DNA of 64,000 nt from an uncultured Lachnospiraceae bacterium (GTDB taxonomy: Bacteria; Bacillota; Clostridia; Lachnospirales; Lachnospiraceae): the NCBI GenBank assembly GCA_910579395.1, contig CAJTUC010000015.1:1-64000 (forward strand). The letters run 5' to 3'. Below, in pieces: positions 33,379-41,799 of the stretch. The position numbers were made by a program, and so were the translations under genes. The notes beneath the pieces are model-generated. The model saw only the letters and a list, made by a program, of their open reading frames with translations, was not told the origin of the DNA and ran no database searches. Positions within the stretch are counted from its first letter, which is position 1; the number at the start of each line of letters is the position of its first letter.

Positions 33379-33596
33379 TATTCGTTATCCGGCCTCCCGG
33401 CATTCATATCCGTATACATATCCAACAGCCCGACCGTCTCAGAAGCCGGCCGCCCATACATATTACAGCATTGCTTGGAGATTGTCTTGGCTTCTTCCGC
33501 ATTCTGGTCCATCAGGACGCTCATCCGGTAAACGCCATGCTGCGACTCCGTATCCAAATGATTCATGATTTCCGCGATCATCTCTTCTTCTTTCAT
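33378..33596 (-). CDS. Small hypothetical protein
   Basis: 72 residues, mostly helical and acidic at the start (MKEEEMIAEIMNHLD), with one Cys pair (KQCCNMYG) and the end NAGRPDNE. Start ATG 33596 follows GGAGGAAAAT; the frame running in from 33704 overlaps mtnA and is not used. No family recognised. It lies 67 bp after mtnA and may be in its operon. Confidence 0.5.
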   Translation of the reverse strand: MKEEEMIAEIMNHLDTESQHGVYRMSVLMDQNAEEAKTISKQCCNMYGRPASETVGLLDMYTDMNAGRPDNE

Positions 33597-33663
33597 ATTT
33601 TCCTCCATTCCGAAACGTATTACGCTGAGGAACGCGAGCAGAATCTCAAATTCTGCTCTGTGA

Positions 33664-34755
33664 TCAATTGAATTTGTGACTGTCCCTTTCTTTTTTCCGC
33701 GCAAAAATCTCCCGAAACGATTCCGTATAAGGTTCTCTCGCTATACCATATTCCGTAACGATGCCGGCGATCAGGTCATGATCGGTGATATCGAAAGCCG
33801 GATTAAAAACCTTTACGCCTTCCGGCGCCATCGGCTCCCTGTACCACATCTGCGTCACTTCATGGGCAGGCCGCTGCTCAATCGTAATGTCCGCCCCTGT
33901 CGGCGTGCTCAGGTCTATCGTCGCGGTTGGTGCACAGATATAAACAGGCACATTGTAACGTTTTGCAACAGCCGCAACAACGGACGTTCCTATCTTATTC
34001 GCCGTATCCCCGTTGGCCGCCACCCTGTCGCAGCCGACGAACACCGCATTCACCCAGCCATTCCGCATGACCGTTCCGGACATATTATCACAAATGAGCG
34101 TTACATCCACACCGGATGAAAAAAGTTCATAGGCCGTCAGTCTCGCTCCCTGCAGAAGCGGCCTCGTCTCATCCGCAAAGACCCGGAAATGATAGCCCCG
34201 CTCTTCTCCGAGATAAATCGGCGCAGTGGCGGTCCCGTACTTACAGGCCGCGAGCTGTCCCGCGTTGCAATGCGTCAGAATACCGTCCCCCGGTTTTACG
34301 AGGCTCAGCCCGTATTCTCCAATTGCCTTACACACCCTGATATCTTCTTCTTTGATCTCGAGTGCTTCCGCTTTTAGCAGCGCCTTGATTTCCGCAATCG
34401 GCTTTTCCCGGTTTGCAAGGCATACCTGCTCCATCCGCCGCAGCGCCCATGACAGATTAACGGCAGTCGGCCTGGAAGAATCCAGATAGTCCTTTTGTTT
34501 CTGGAATTCCTGATAAAAAGTATCAAAATCGTCTGTCTGAATCTTTTTCGCCAGCAGATAAATGCCAAACGCCGCCGTCACGCCGATTGCCGGAGCGCCT
34601 CGTACTTTTAACAGATAAATGGCATCCCAGATTTCCTCCCCTGTTTTCAGACTAATGATTTCCGTCGTACCCGGAAGCTTCGTCTGGTCGATAATAACGA
34701 CTGCGCCATTCTCGTCATCCAACGCTACCGTTTCATAGTCCCTGATTGTTTTCAT
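33664..34755 (-). CDS. mtnA: S-methyl-5-thioribose-1-phosphate isomerase
   Basis: Converts methylthioribose-1-phosphate to methylthioribulose-1-phosphate in methionine salvage, or acts on the related 5-deoxyribose compound. 363 residues is typical. The catalytic Cys is in [10 protein letters not shown] and the catalytic Asp in [17 protein letters not shown], the eIF2B-like family signature; [16 protein letters not shown] binds phosphate. No other salvage gene (mtnK, mtnB, mtnN) is in the window. A ribosome site AAAGGAAACGGA is rather far from the ATG. Confidence 0.93.
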   Translation of the reverse strand: MKTIRDYETVALDDENGAVVIIDQTKLPGTTEIISLKTGEEIWDAIYLLKVRGAPAIGVTAAFGIYLLAKKIQTDDFDTFYQEFQKQKDYLDSSRPTAVNLSWALRRMEQVCLANREKPIAEIKALLKAEALEIKEEDIRVCKAIGEYGLSLVKPGDGILTHCNAGQLAACKYGTATAPIYLGEERGYHFRVFADETRPLLQGARLTAYELFSSGVDVTLICDNMSGTVMRNGWVNAVFVGCDRVAANGDTANKIGTSVVAAVAKRYNVPVYICAPTATIDLSTPTGADITIEQRPAHEVTQMWYREPMAPEGVKVFNPAFDITDHDLIAGIVTEYGIAREPYTESFREIFARKKERDSHKFN

Positions 34756-34786
34756 TTTGGTGGTTCCGTTTCCTTTCTTTTATATT

Positions 34787-35272
34787 TTAATGCTCCATGA
34801 CCACATCCGCAAACTCCGCTCTCGCGGCCCTGCACAAGTCATCAGGCTTTAACTCGATCTGCGAACCGAGCCGGCCGCCGCTGACAATCACCTGTTCCAA
34901 TCCTTCTGCAGACCGGTCGATGCGCGTGACATACTGCTTCTTCATGCCGATTGCCGTACAGCCGCCCCTGATATAACCCGTCACCGCATTGATTTCTTTG
35001 ACATGAATCATGCTCACAGCCTTTTCACCTACCGACTTCGCCGCCTTTTTCAAATCGAGTTCCGCCGCGATCGGAATGACAAATACATAATAGTTCTTGC
35101 TGTTTCCTACCGTCACGAGCGTTTTATAGACCTTTTCATAAGGAAGGGAAAGCATATCCGCAATCTGCAGCGCATCCACAAATTCCTCACATTCATAAGT
35201 ATACTGCGTATACGGAATTTTTTCTCTCTCCAGAATCCGCATGGCATTGGTCTTTATTTCTTTATTTTTCAT
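34787..35272 (-). CDS. ybaK: Cys-tRNA(Pro)/Cys-tRNA(Cys) deacylase, YbaK/EbsC family
   Basis: 161-residue trans-editing enzyme that removes Cys from mischarged tRNA-Pro. Family landmarks are VYKTLVTVG with the key Lys, YYVFVIPIAAELDLKKAAKSVG and the GGCTAIGMKK loop. Length is standard. An excellent GGGAGG site precedes the ATG. It lies 31 bp upstream of mtnA on the same strand, a probable housekeeping pair with unrelated functions. Confidence 0.9.
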   Translation of the reverse strand: MKNKEIKTNAMRILEREKIPYTQYTYECEEFVDALQIADMLSLPYEKVYKTLVTVGNSKNYYVFVIPIAAELDLKKAAKSVGEKAVSMIHVKEINAVTGYIRGGCTAIGMKKQYVTRIDRSAEGLEQVIVSGGRLGSQIELKPDDLCRAARAEFADVVMEH

Positions 35273-35286
35273 AATTGCCTCCCTGG

Positions 35287-36471
35287 CTAGAACAAAAGAT
35301 AATAAGTCACCGGAAAAAGTTTCTCCAACACACGAAAAAACGGCAGATACAGCGCAAGGCGAATCCAGACCGGACAGCAGACAACGCTCAAAAGCGTTAA
35401 AAACGGAATCGCTGCCGCAATCGCCTCCTGCTTTTTCAGCACTACTCTGATTATACTACAATAAAGGACAATTAGAAACTGATAAAAAAGAAGTGCACCC
35501 GCTTCTTTTGCTATAACGACAAACACCCCCGCCTCTTTTCCCGGATATCCTGTGGCAGGAAAAGCCGTCTGCTTTGCCAGAAGCAGGGAAAACAGTGCGG
35601 CAACGGAAGTATAAATTGTCGGCACCCATACATTGACCATTGTAGTCAGAACAGGCGGCGCAAACCGGACAAAGCGCTTTTCTTCTCTGTCCCTCCAGTC
35701 CGTCAGCAGACCGCAGAGACCGCTCAGAAAAATGCAGACCGCCAATATCCCCCGCAGACGGAAAGCTCCCGTAGAAGCGGCCTCCATGCCCGTTCCCTGC
35801 ATACCCCCGCCGCTGTTTCCAAGATATTGAAACGCAAAAGTACTGCCGTCCAGGAGATGTGCCTCATACGCCGCTTCGGCAAAAGAAACGATGTCCTCTC
35901 TCTCAGCCGTTTCTTCCGCCGCCGCAAAGGCTTCGCTCTGTGCAATATAGCTGCTGTAATTCTCTTCCGAATAAATCGCAAATACGGCACTCGCGATTTT
36001 TTCCTTGACTATTTCGGTCATACCGGAAGAAGAGGTAACATAAAGCGTTATCGTATCCTGCCATGCACCCGTATCCAGTCCGTTCCACAAATCCCGGCGC
36101 AAAAGAACGCCGCAGTCCAGTTCTCCCCTCTCCACAGCCTCCTGCATTTCCGCATCTTCCTCATAAAGCCGGAACCGTATCATTCCTTCCTGCTCCTGCA
36201 GGATAGAAAGGAACGCCTGCCGTATATCTCCTCCCGCTGTCTTACCCGCTTCTATTCCCTGTTCATCCACCTCTGTTTCACGTTCTCCCGCTTCGATTTC
36301 CCCCTTTCCTGCTTCCAGACAGATACCGGCATCCACACCTGTACTCTCGCCTTGCCCCAATCGGTCAATCAAAAATGACATCAGTGGCAGAATCAGCAAA
36401 AAGAGCAGAAATGCAGGCTTTTTTATCATTCTCTTCATCATGAGCCGAAACCAGATAAAATAAGTTTTCAT
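35287..36471 (-). CDS. ABC-2 type transporter permease, second subunit
   Basis: About 394 residues. One membrane segment near the N-terminus (AFLLFLLILPLMSFLI), a large extracytoplasmic domain (about 40-210), then five or six membrane helices at the C-terminus (GILAVCIFLSGLCGLLTDW, VWVPTIYTSVAALFSLLLA, EAGALLFYQFLIVLYCSI, FLTLLSVVCCPVWI): the ABC-2 fold of exporters. Start ATG 36471 is 7 bp after the stop of the other permease. No ATP-binding gene is adjacent; the nearest is at 51805-52479. Confidence 0.75.
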   Translation of the reverse strand: MKTYFIWFRLMMKRMIKKPAFLLFLLILPLMSFLIDRLGQGESTGVDAGICLEAGKGEIEAGERETEVDEQGIEAGKTAGGDIRQAFLSILQEQEGMIRFRLYEEDAEMQEAVERGELDCGVLLRRDLWNGLDTGAWQDTITLYVTSSSGMTEIVKEKIASAVFAIYSEENYSSYIAQSEAFAAAEETAEREDIVSFAEAAYEAHLLDGSTFAFQYLGNSGGGMQGTGMEAASTGAFRLRGILAVCIFLSGLCGLLTDWRDREEKRFVRFAPPVLTTMVNVWVPTIYTSVAALFSLLLAKQTAFPATGYPGKEAGVFVVIAKEAGALLFYQFLIVLYCSIIRVVLKKQEAIAAAIPFLTLLSVVCCPVWIRLALYLPFFRVLEKLFPVTYYLLF

Positions 36472-36478
36472 ATGCCGC

Positions 36479-37705
36479 CTACCCCTCCTTTTCCATCCGC
36501 CATCTTGCCATTCCATAAGCGGCGCCCCAGAAGAAAACCGTAAACAGGCAAAGGACTCCTAATGTTCTGCCGGAAACCGTTCCTGTATACAGACTGCCCG
36601 CCGCGTCGATCAAATAGGCTGCCGGCAGAAAACGCCCGGCCTTTTGCACCGCCTCCGGCAAAAAAACGGAAGGCAGAAACCCACCGGCAAAATACTGCAT
36701 GATCACAGTCAGAAAGAATAGGAGCAGAATCGCCGTCGTTCCGTTTCCCGCAAGCTGGAATACCAGGAAAATAAAAGTCACGGTGCACAGCAAAATCAGC
36801 AGACCTGTTCCGGCCTGTACTGCACCGGCTTTTGGCAGCCATGCGCCGAATCCGCCCACCGTCAATACACTTTTTACGACCAGCCGGAAAAAAAGACCGC
36901 CGATCCCCATGCCGCATACCCCGCACAGCCACTTTCCGAAACACTGTCCGCCCGCCCCGATTCCTTCTCTGACGAGCTGTTTACGCAGCGCGGCAGGATA
37001 AGGCTGCATCACCGGATAACACGCCATGCCGAGCAGCAACAGGAAAAAGACCGCACCGGAAGCGATGCCATACTGCATAACGGACAAATTCCCCGTGGCG
37101 GAAACTTCCTGTACCCTGAACAATGCCAGTCTGTCCAGCGCAAAAGCCAGATTGGCAGTATCGATATCCATTTCCAGAACCGATAGCTGCTCTAATGCCC
37201 CATAGGTTTTCGCGGTATCGTAAATCCCGTAAATCTCCGCCTGCGCCACACGGAGCATCTGCACACCCGCATCCGTAAGTTCTCTGAGCAATGCCGATTC
37301 CATTCCCGCATCCTCCGGGAAAAAGACCTGCACCGGCGTATTGCTGCCGTCCATGATTCCCTCTACCATGCCCTCCGGCAGAACGAGCGCTGCGGCAGCT
37401 TTTCCCTCCTGCAGCATGGCAAAGCCTTCCTCTTCCGACACGATCAGAAACTGACACAGCTCCGAAATGCTCTCCATACCCTGTATATAATTTAAAAGAA
37501 GATCCGTCAGCGGATTTTTTTCTTTTTCAATCACTGCAATCGTTATCCGGATAGCCGGCACATCCCGATAAAGGAGTTTTGCCGCACCAAAAGCGATCAT
37601 CCCGAGAATGCTAAGAAGCAGAACCGCCTCCGCCAGTATTACCGGTAACTGTCTGATTGTCCGCTTTAATTCCAATTTCCACAGAACAAAAGCTCTTTTC
37701 GTCAT
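36479..37705 (-). CDS. ABC-2 type transporter permease, first subunit
   Basis: About 408 residues with the same design as the gene that follows: an N-terminal membrane helix (AEAVLLLSILGMIAFGA), an extracytoplasmic domain of about 180 residues and a C-terminal cluster of helices (GAVFFLLLLGMACYPVM, LLILLCTVTFIFLVFQLAG, TAILLLFFLTVIMQYFAGGFLPSVFLP). The stretch QYFAGGFLP is the conserved helix seen in ABC-2 permeases of the YhaP/NatB type. Start ATG 37705 follows AAAGGAGG; the extension to 37756 would overlap the preceding gene. The substrate is unknown. Confidence 0.75.
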   Translation of the reverse strand: MTKRAFVLWKLELKRTIRQLPVILAEAVLLLSILGMIAFGAAKLLYRDVPAIRITIAVIEKEKNPLTDLLLNYIQGMESISELCQFLIVSEEEGFAMLQEGKAAAALVLPEGMVEGIMDGSNTPVQVFFPEDAGMESALLRELTDAGVQMLRVAQAEIYGIYDTAKTYGALEQLSVLEMDIDTANLAFALDRLALFRVQEVSATGNLSVMQYGIASGAVFFLLLLGMACYPVMQPYPAALRKQLVREGIGAGGQCFGKWLCGVCGMGIGGLFFRLVVKSVLTVGGFGAWLPKAGAVQAGTGLLILLCTVTFIFLVFQLAGNGTTAILLLFFLTVIMQYFAGGFLPSVFLPEAVQKAGRFLPAAYLIDAAGSLYTGTVSGRTLGVLCLFTVFFWGAAYGMARWRMEKEG

Positions 37706-37748
37706 GCGGGCCGCCTCCTTTCCCAGCTTCACCGAAAACATCTTTCCC

Positions 37749-39128
37749 CTATCCAAATATTGAATACGCCTTCATCCACCGCCAGACCTTTTTCAGAATC
37801 TGCTGCTGCAAATCCTGATATTCTCCTTCCGTCATTTCAAAAAGCCGAATACTCTCTCCTGCAGGCGGCTCAATCGCTTCCCGCAGCGGCGCCAACACCG
37901 CCTCTCCGGTCAGCTTATAGGTGCCGATTCGGTCAACCGAAACGGTCAATTTGTGAAGATCTGCTGTAACACTTGTGTCATTTTCATCATAAAGCAGTTC
38001 TGCATGCAGCTGCATCTCGATTTTATCCTCTGTACCGTCTTTGCTGCCAAATACCGCCAGAAGCCGTTCATCCAACCCCAATGACGTTAAAGGAACCTCC
38101 GACTCCACACTGACAACAATGTCATCAATACTTCTGTCCTCTCCCAGAAAGCAAATATTCCCTCTTGTCTCAATTTCTATTTTGTGCTCTTTTGTTCCTG
38201 CGGATACAGCAATCGGTTCTTCCAATGAAACCCGAACGATTCGGTCATTTTTCTCTTCTACTGCGATGATCACTACGATATCCTGCATGATCTCGGCCAT
38301 AATTTCTGCTTCTTCCGCCACTGCTGCCCCCGGCGCGGTCCCTGTTTCCGCCGTAATCTCTTCCAACGCCGCAGCCTTTATTTCCGCCATCCTGTCGTTT
38401 ATCCAGTCTTTCAATATCGTCAGACGGTATTGACTACATCGGTACTTCATGTTTTCCCGTTCGGGAACATTGATATCGATCAGCTCCTCCAGCTTTTCCA
38501 TGTGAATTCCGTCCTGCCAGTTCTCCAGATACGACATCCAGGACAAAAGCCTATGGGCAGGAAACAAATCGATGGAAATTGCACCGTCTTCCAAAGCGCC
38601 GAACTTCTCCGCAAGCAGGGAAGCATTGTATTGTATGTCAATCCGTTCCGTATCGAATACGAGATTCTGCGCAAAAAAGCCGGGCAGCCCCACGGACAGC
38701 GACCTGTCCTCTCCATACAGATTCAATTCCGCCAGCTTGTTATTCATCACGCTGATCTCGGTATCGGCTTTCATTCTCCGCGCATCCGCATCCCGCAGCA
38801 GTACCGTATCGACGCCGAGAGTAAACGGAAGCTCATCGCCGCTCAGATTGCATACGGTCGTCAGCTTAATCTGATTCAGACTATCCTCCGGTCCATTTCC
38901 GGAAGCCTCTTCCCATAATGCCTGCCGTTCCCGCATTTCCGCAGACAGATTCCCAAGCGCTTTCAGAAGCGCCCTTTCTTCCGTAAAATACAGCTTCACA
39001 AAAACGATTACAGCGGCCGCGAACACAACAATACAGCCGGCAAGAATGCCCGCTGCTATTTTCCATTTCGGGTTCCAACGTTTCTTTTCTTCTATTTCCG
39101 GAATCTGAATTTCTCCCAGATGTTCCAT
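37749..39128 (-). CDS. Membrane-anchored protein of unknown function, partner of ABC permeases
   Basis: 459 residues. A short cytosolic head (MEHLGEIQIPEIEEKKRW), one membrane helix (IAAGILAGCIVVFAAAVIVFVKLYF), then a large extracytoplasmic part with beta-strand character (IDIQYNASLLAEKFGAL, VVSVESEVPLTSLGLDERL). It is immediately upstream of the two ABC permeases on the same strand and most likely belongs to the same export system, for example as an accessory or substrate-binding protein. I recognise no catalytic motif. Start at 39128 is preferred; other ATGs at 39140 and 39176 are possible. Confidence 0.6.
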   Translation of the reverse strand: MEHLGEIQIPEIEEKKRWNPKWKIAAGILAGCIVVFAAAVIVFVKLYFTEERALLKALGNLSAEMRERQALWEEASGNGPEDSLNQIKLTTVCNLSGDELPFTLGVDTVLLRDADARRMKADTEISVMNNKLAELNLYGEDRSLSVGLPGFFAQNLVFDTERIDIQYNASLLAEKFGALEDGAISIDLFPAHRLLSWMSYLENWQDGIHMEKLEELIDINVPERENMKYRCSQYRLTILKDWINDRMAEIKAAALEEITAETGTAPGAAVAEEAEIMAEIMQDIVVIIAVEEKNDRIVRVSLEEPIAVSAGTKEHKIEIETRGNICFLGEDRSIDDIVVSVESEVPLTSLGLDERLLAVFGSKDGTEDKIEMQLHAELLYDENDTSVTADLHKLTVSVDRIGTYKLTGEAVLAPLREAIEPPAGESIRLFEMTEGEYQDLQQQILKKVWRWMKAYSIFG

Positions 39129-39191
39129 CGAATCGACCATTCCTTTCTCAAAATACATTGATTCAGGCTGCCGCACTTTCCTATATAAATA

Positions 39192-39239
39192 AAGGGCGGA
39201 AAACGCTTAATGGAATTATAGCGTTTTCTGCCCTCTTTT
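39192..39239. terminator. Bidirectional-type terminator hairpin
   Basis: 15-bp arms AGGGCGGAAAACGCT/AGCGTTTTCTGCCCT (one mismatch) with T-runs on both strands (CTTTTTC on plus, TTTATTTATA on minus). It stands just beyond the stop of the M56 gene. Confidence 0.85.
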
Positions 39240-39247
39240 TCAATGGT

Positions 39248-41182
39248 TTAAAATGTCGCCGCAAAAGTATCCGCGATCGCCAAAATCCTTCTCCCCCATC
39301 CTTCTTCCGCATCAACCGGATAAGAATAGTATATGCCCCATAGTTCGGTTTCATATTCTTTCAGTTCGACTCCATAAATCAGTTTTCCGTCCTGCCGCCA
39401 TATCCTGCCGTTCACCAGCGCATAACCGCTTCCCAGCAGTTCTTCTTCAGTCTGCGCACGCGTTCTGCCATCCAAATGTACGACCCGGAATGAAACCTGT
39501 TCATTCACCAGTGCGGCCCATGTATCGCCATCCGTCTGCTGCCATTCATCATCGGGCAGATAAAAGGAATAACCTTCTCCCACCATGAGTGTGGCAGGTA
39601 CCTGCTCTTCCAGACCTTCCACCATAAACGTAAGAACCGTCGTATTTTCCGCTGTCTCCCCTTCCTCACGCCGCCAGTAAACATCTTCTCCGTACCAGTC
39701 CATCAGGATATATTCGTCTCCATTCTGATTTACATAATTTAGAGTAAGTATTTCCTGTCCCTCACTGTGCTCTTCATACGGCTGCACCGCCACGGTAATG
39801 ACGCCGTTATTCTCCTCGCACTGTCCTGTTCCGCCGACACCGATACCGATATAATAACTGAATTCCCCGGCTGCTGAAATTTCCATCCTGTCTCCGTAAG
39901 AAATACCGGAGCCCCACAGCGTCTGGTCCGTCATGGTAAAATCAATAATCCAGCTGCCTGCCATCTGTACGAACGGAGCATCTGCCGCTTCGGATTCGTC
40001 TCCGCCTGTTTCCGAAGGATTCGTCTCCGTCTGACTCTCTGCCGCCTCGGATTGATTTCCTTCTGTCTCCGCCAGATTTCCATCCACCGCAGACTGATTT
40101 CCTTCTGTCTCCGGCCGGCCGATCCCCTCTCCCGCATTTTCCCTTGCAATGGAACATCCGATCAGGGTTCCTAAACTGATTGTTACAAGAATAGCACAGA
40201 TCAACAAGGCTGCTCCGTTTTTCTTTCCTTTCTTAGACAGGATATATTTAAAACGTTTTTTCATAATTTTCTTCCCGCCGTAAAACTGCGTCGATAGAAC
40301 AGTTCTTTTCGCACATTGCCTGTGCAGGGTAGATAACAGCGTTTCCGTATACGCCTTTCGCCCGGCATAGCTGATTCCCCGTATAACGCTTTCGTCACAG
40401 TAAAGCTCCATATCGACGACAGCTTCTTTCTGCATAAGCCAGACGAGCGGATTGAACCAGTGGACTGCGCACGCCGCAACAAAAAGCAATTTGAAATATA
40501 TATCCTTATGCTGCAGGTGAATCAGCTCATGCTTTAGGATAAAGAACAATTCTTCATCGCTGTATGCTTCCTCCGGCAAAACCAAAATCGGCTGGGAACC
40601 CCCGATGATCATAGGACTCGCCGCCTCCGGAGATTCTATAATCTGTACCGTACACCTGATATGTAATTCGCGTTTCAGTTTCAGCATCCGGCGCAGAAGA
40701 TAAGTATCTTTCACAACGGTACCTTTTTTTATGAGCCGATTTTTATAATGCAGATAAATGAACAAATGTGCCAATAAACAGACCAGACTTCCGGTCATCC
40801 ACAATATTGCCGCAATATCGAGCGCCGTAATCCTGATATAACGCTTTTCGGACTGTACCGCAATCGGCGTTGTCATTTGTTCCGGTATTTCAACGATAAC
40901 CCTTCTGGTCAATGTCATGCCGCCAGCCGCTTCCGCCGCATGTCCTTTTTCGGATTCCGGTGTTTCCTGCACCACTCTCTGCCGCAATGCAGAAACCACG
41001 GTCTGTACATCCGTTCCGCTAAAAGGAATGATAAGCCGCAGCGCAAGAAAGAGCCATATCCAATATTTCCATTTTGCCGCATACCGCTTATTCAAAAAAG
41101 GAGCGGCCACAAGCAATACGAGCACGATCAGGCTGACCGATATCGAAATTTCAAGAACGGAAAGAAACAGATGTGTCATCAT
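39248..41182 (-). CDS. BlaR1/MecR1-like M56 membrane metallopeptidase with lipocalin-like tail
   Basis: 644-residue membrane sensor-protease. Membrane helices (VLEISISVSLIVLVLLVAAPF and others) flank the cytosolic zinc site KHELIHLQHKD (HExxH) with downstream Glu in DMELYCDE. After a last helix (AALLICAILVTISLGTLIGC) comes a low-complexity linker with repeated ETEGNQS units, then an external domain (about 400-500, MAGSWIIDFTMTDQ, GDRMEISAAGEFSYYIG) of lipocalin-like type rather than a penicillin-binding domain, and a C-terminal domain. It should cleave the BlaI-type repressor encoded just upstream after sensing an external signal, probably not a beta-lactam. The start overlaps the blaI stop (ATGA). 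Confidence 0.85.
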   Translation of the reverse strand: MMTHLFLSVLEISISVSLIVLVLLVAAPFLNKRYAAKWKYWIWLFLALRLIIPFSGTDVQTVVSALRQRVVQETPESEKGHAAEAAGGMTLTRRVIVEIPEQMTTPIAVQSEKRYIRITALDIAAILWMTGSLVCLLAHLFIYLHYKNRLIKKGTVVKDTYLLRRMLKLKRELHIRCTVQIIESPEAASPMIIGGSQPILVLPEEAYSDEELFFILKHELIHLQHKDIYFKLLFVAACAVHWFNPLVWLMQKEAVVDMELYCDESVIRGISYAGRKAYTETLLSTLHRQCAKRTVLSTQFYGGKKIMKKRFKYILSKKGKKNGAALLICAILVTISLGTLIGCSIARENAGEGIGRPETEGNQSAVDGNLAETEGNQSEAAESQTETNPSETGGDESEAADAPFVQMAGSWIIDFTMTDQTLWGSGISYGDRMEISAAGEFSYYIGIGVGGTGQCEENNGVITVAVQPYEEHSEGQEILTLNYVNQNGDEYILMDWYGEDVYWRREEGETAENTTVLTFMVEGLEEQVPATLMVGEGYSFYLPDDEWQQTDGDTWAALVNEQVSFRVVHLDGRTRAQTEEELLGSGYALVNGRIWRQDGKLIYGVELKEYETELWGIYYSYPVDAEEGWGRRILAIADTFAATF

Positions 41183-41583
41183 CGGTCATCCTCCCCGGAA
41201 TGTTCTGCTTCCAATTCATCCAGAAAATTCCTGAGTTCTTCCACGTCGGAACTTTTGATTGCTTTATTGTTATACAGCGTGGCCACCATATTTTGAAGCG
41301 AATTATTATATAACTTTTCCAGAAAACGTCTGCTCGCCCCGGTCTTGTATTCATTTTCCGAAATGACCGAAGTGTACAGGTTGCTTCCCGAAGAACGGTC
41401 ACAGCTGACAAACCCCTTGTCTGCCAATCTGGCCAAAGAAGTCATCAGCGTGGAAAGCTGCCATTTTCTCCTGCCCTGCAATTCCTTTAAAATATAATTG
41501 GACGTGACAGGCCCTTTACTGTTCCAGATGACCTGCATAATTTCCAGCTCGGCCTCTCCCAGCTTCTTCAAAATATTGCACAT
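41179..41583 (-). CDS. BlaI/MecI/CopY-family repressor
   Basis: 134 residues: winged-helix DNA-binding domain (LGEAELEIMQVIWNSKGPVTSNYILKELQ; WQLSTLMTSLARLADKGFVSC) and a C-terminal dimerisation part containing the likely cleavage region. Start ATG 41583 lies 8 bases behind GGGGG; the reading frame continues upstream into the operator region only by chance. It should bind the palindromes at 41660-41744 and repress its own operon with the M56 sensor. Confidence 0.88.
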   Translation of the reverse strand: MCNILKKLGEAELEIMQVIWNSKGPVTSNYILKELQGRRKWQLSTLMTSLARLADKGFVSCDRSSGSNLYTSVISENEYKTGASRRFLEKLYNNSLQNMVATLYNNKAIKSSDVEELRNFLDELEAEHSGEDDR

Positions 41584-41659
41584 ACAGGATACCCCCTTGT
41601 GATACATTTCAAAAACACATATATTACATGACCGCATATATGATACGATCATATATTCG

Positions 41660-41744
41660 TTATACGATTGTATATACGACCGCGGAAATATTATACAGTC
41701 ACATAATTTTATACAATTGTATAATAGATTATACATATGTATAA
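41660..41744. promoter_or_regulatory. BlaI-type operator array
   Basis: Two perfect 16-bp palindromes, TTATACAATTGTATAA (41709-41724) and TTATACATATGTATAA (41729-41744), have centres 20 bp apart. A third, imperfect site, TTATACGATTGTATAT, is at 41660-41675. The TACA-N4-TGTA pattern matches known BlaI/MecI binding sites. They lie 77-161 bp upstream of the repressor start, and next to the MATE gene end. Confidence 0.8.
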
Positions 41745-41799
41745 CGTATGTGTCAAGAGGCATCCTCTATTCCTTTCTCTTTCCATCTCCTTCCTGCTC

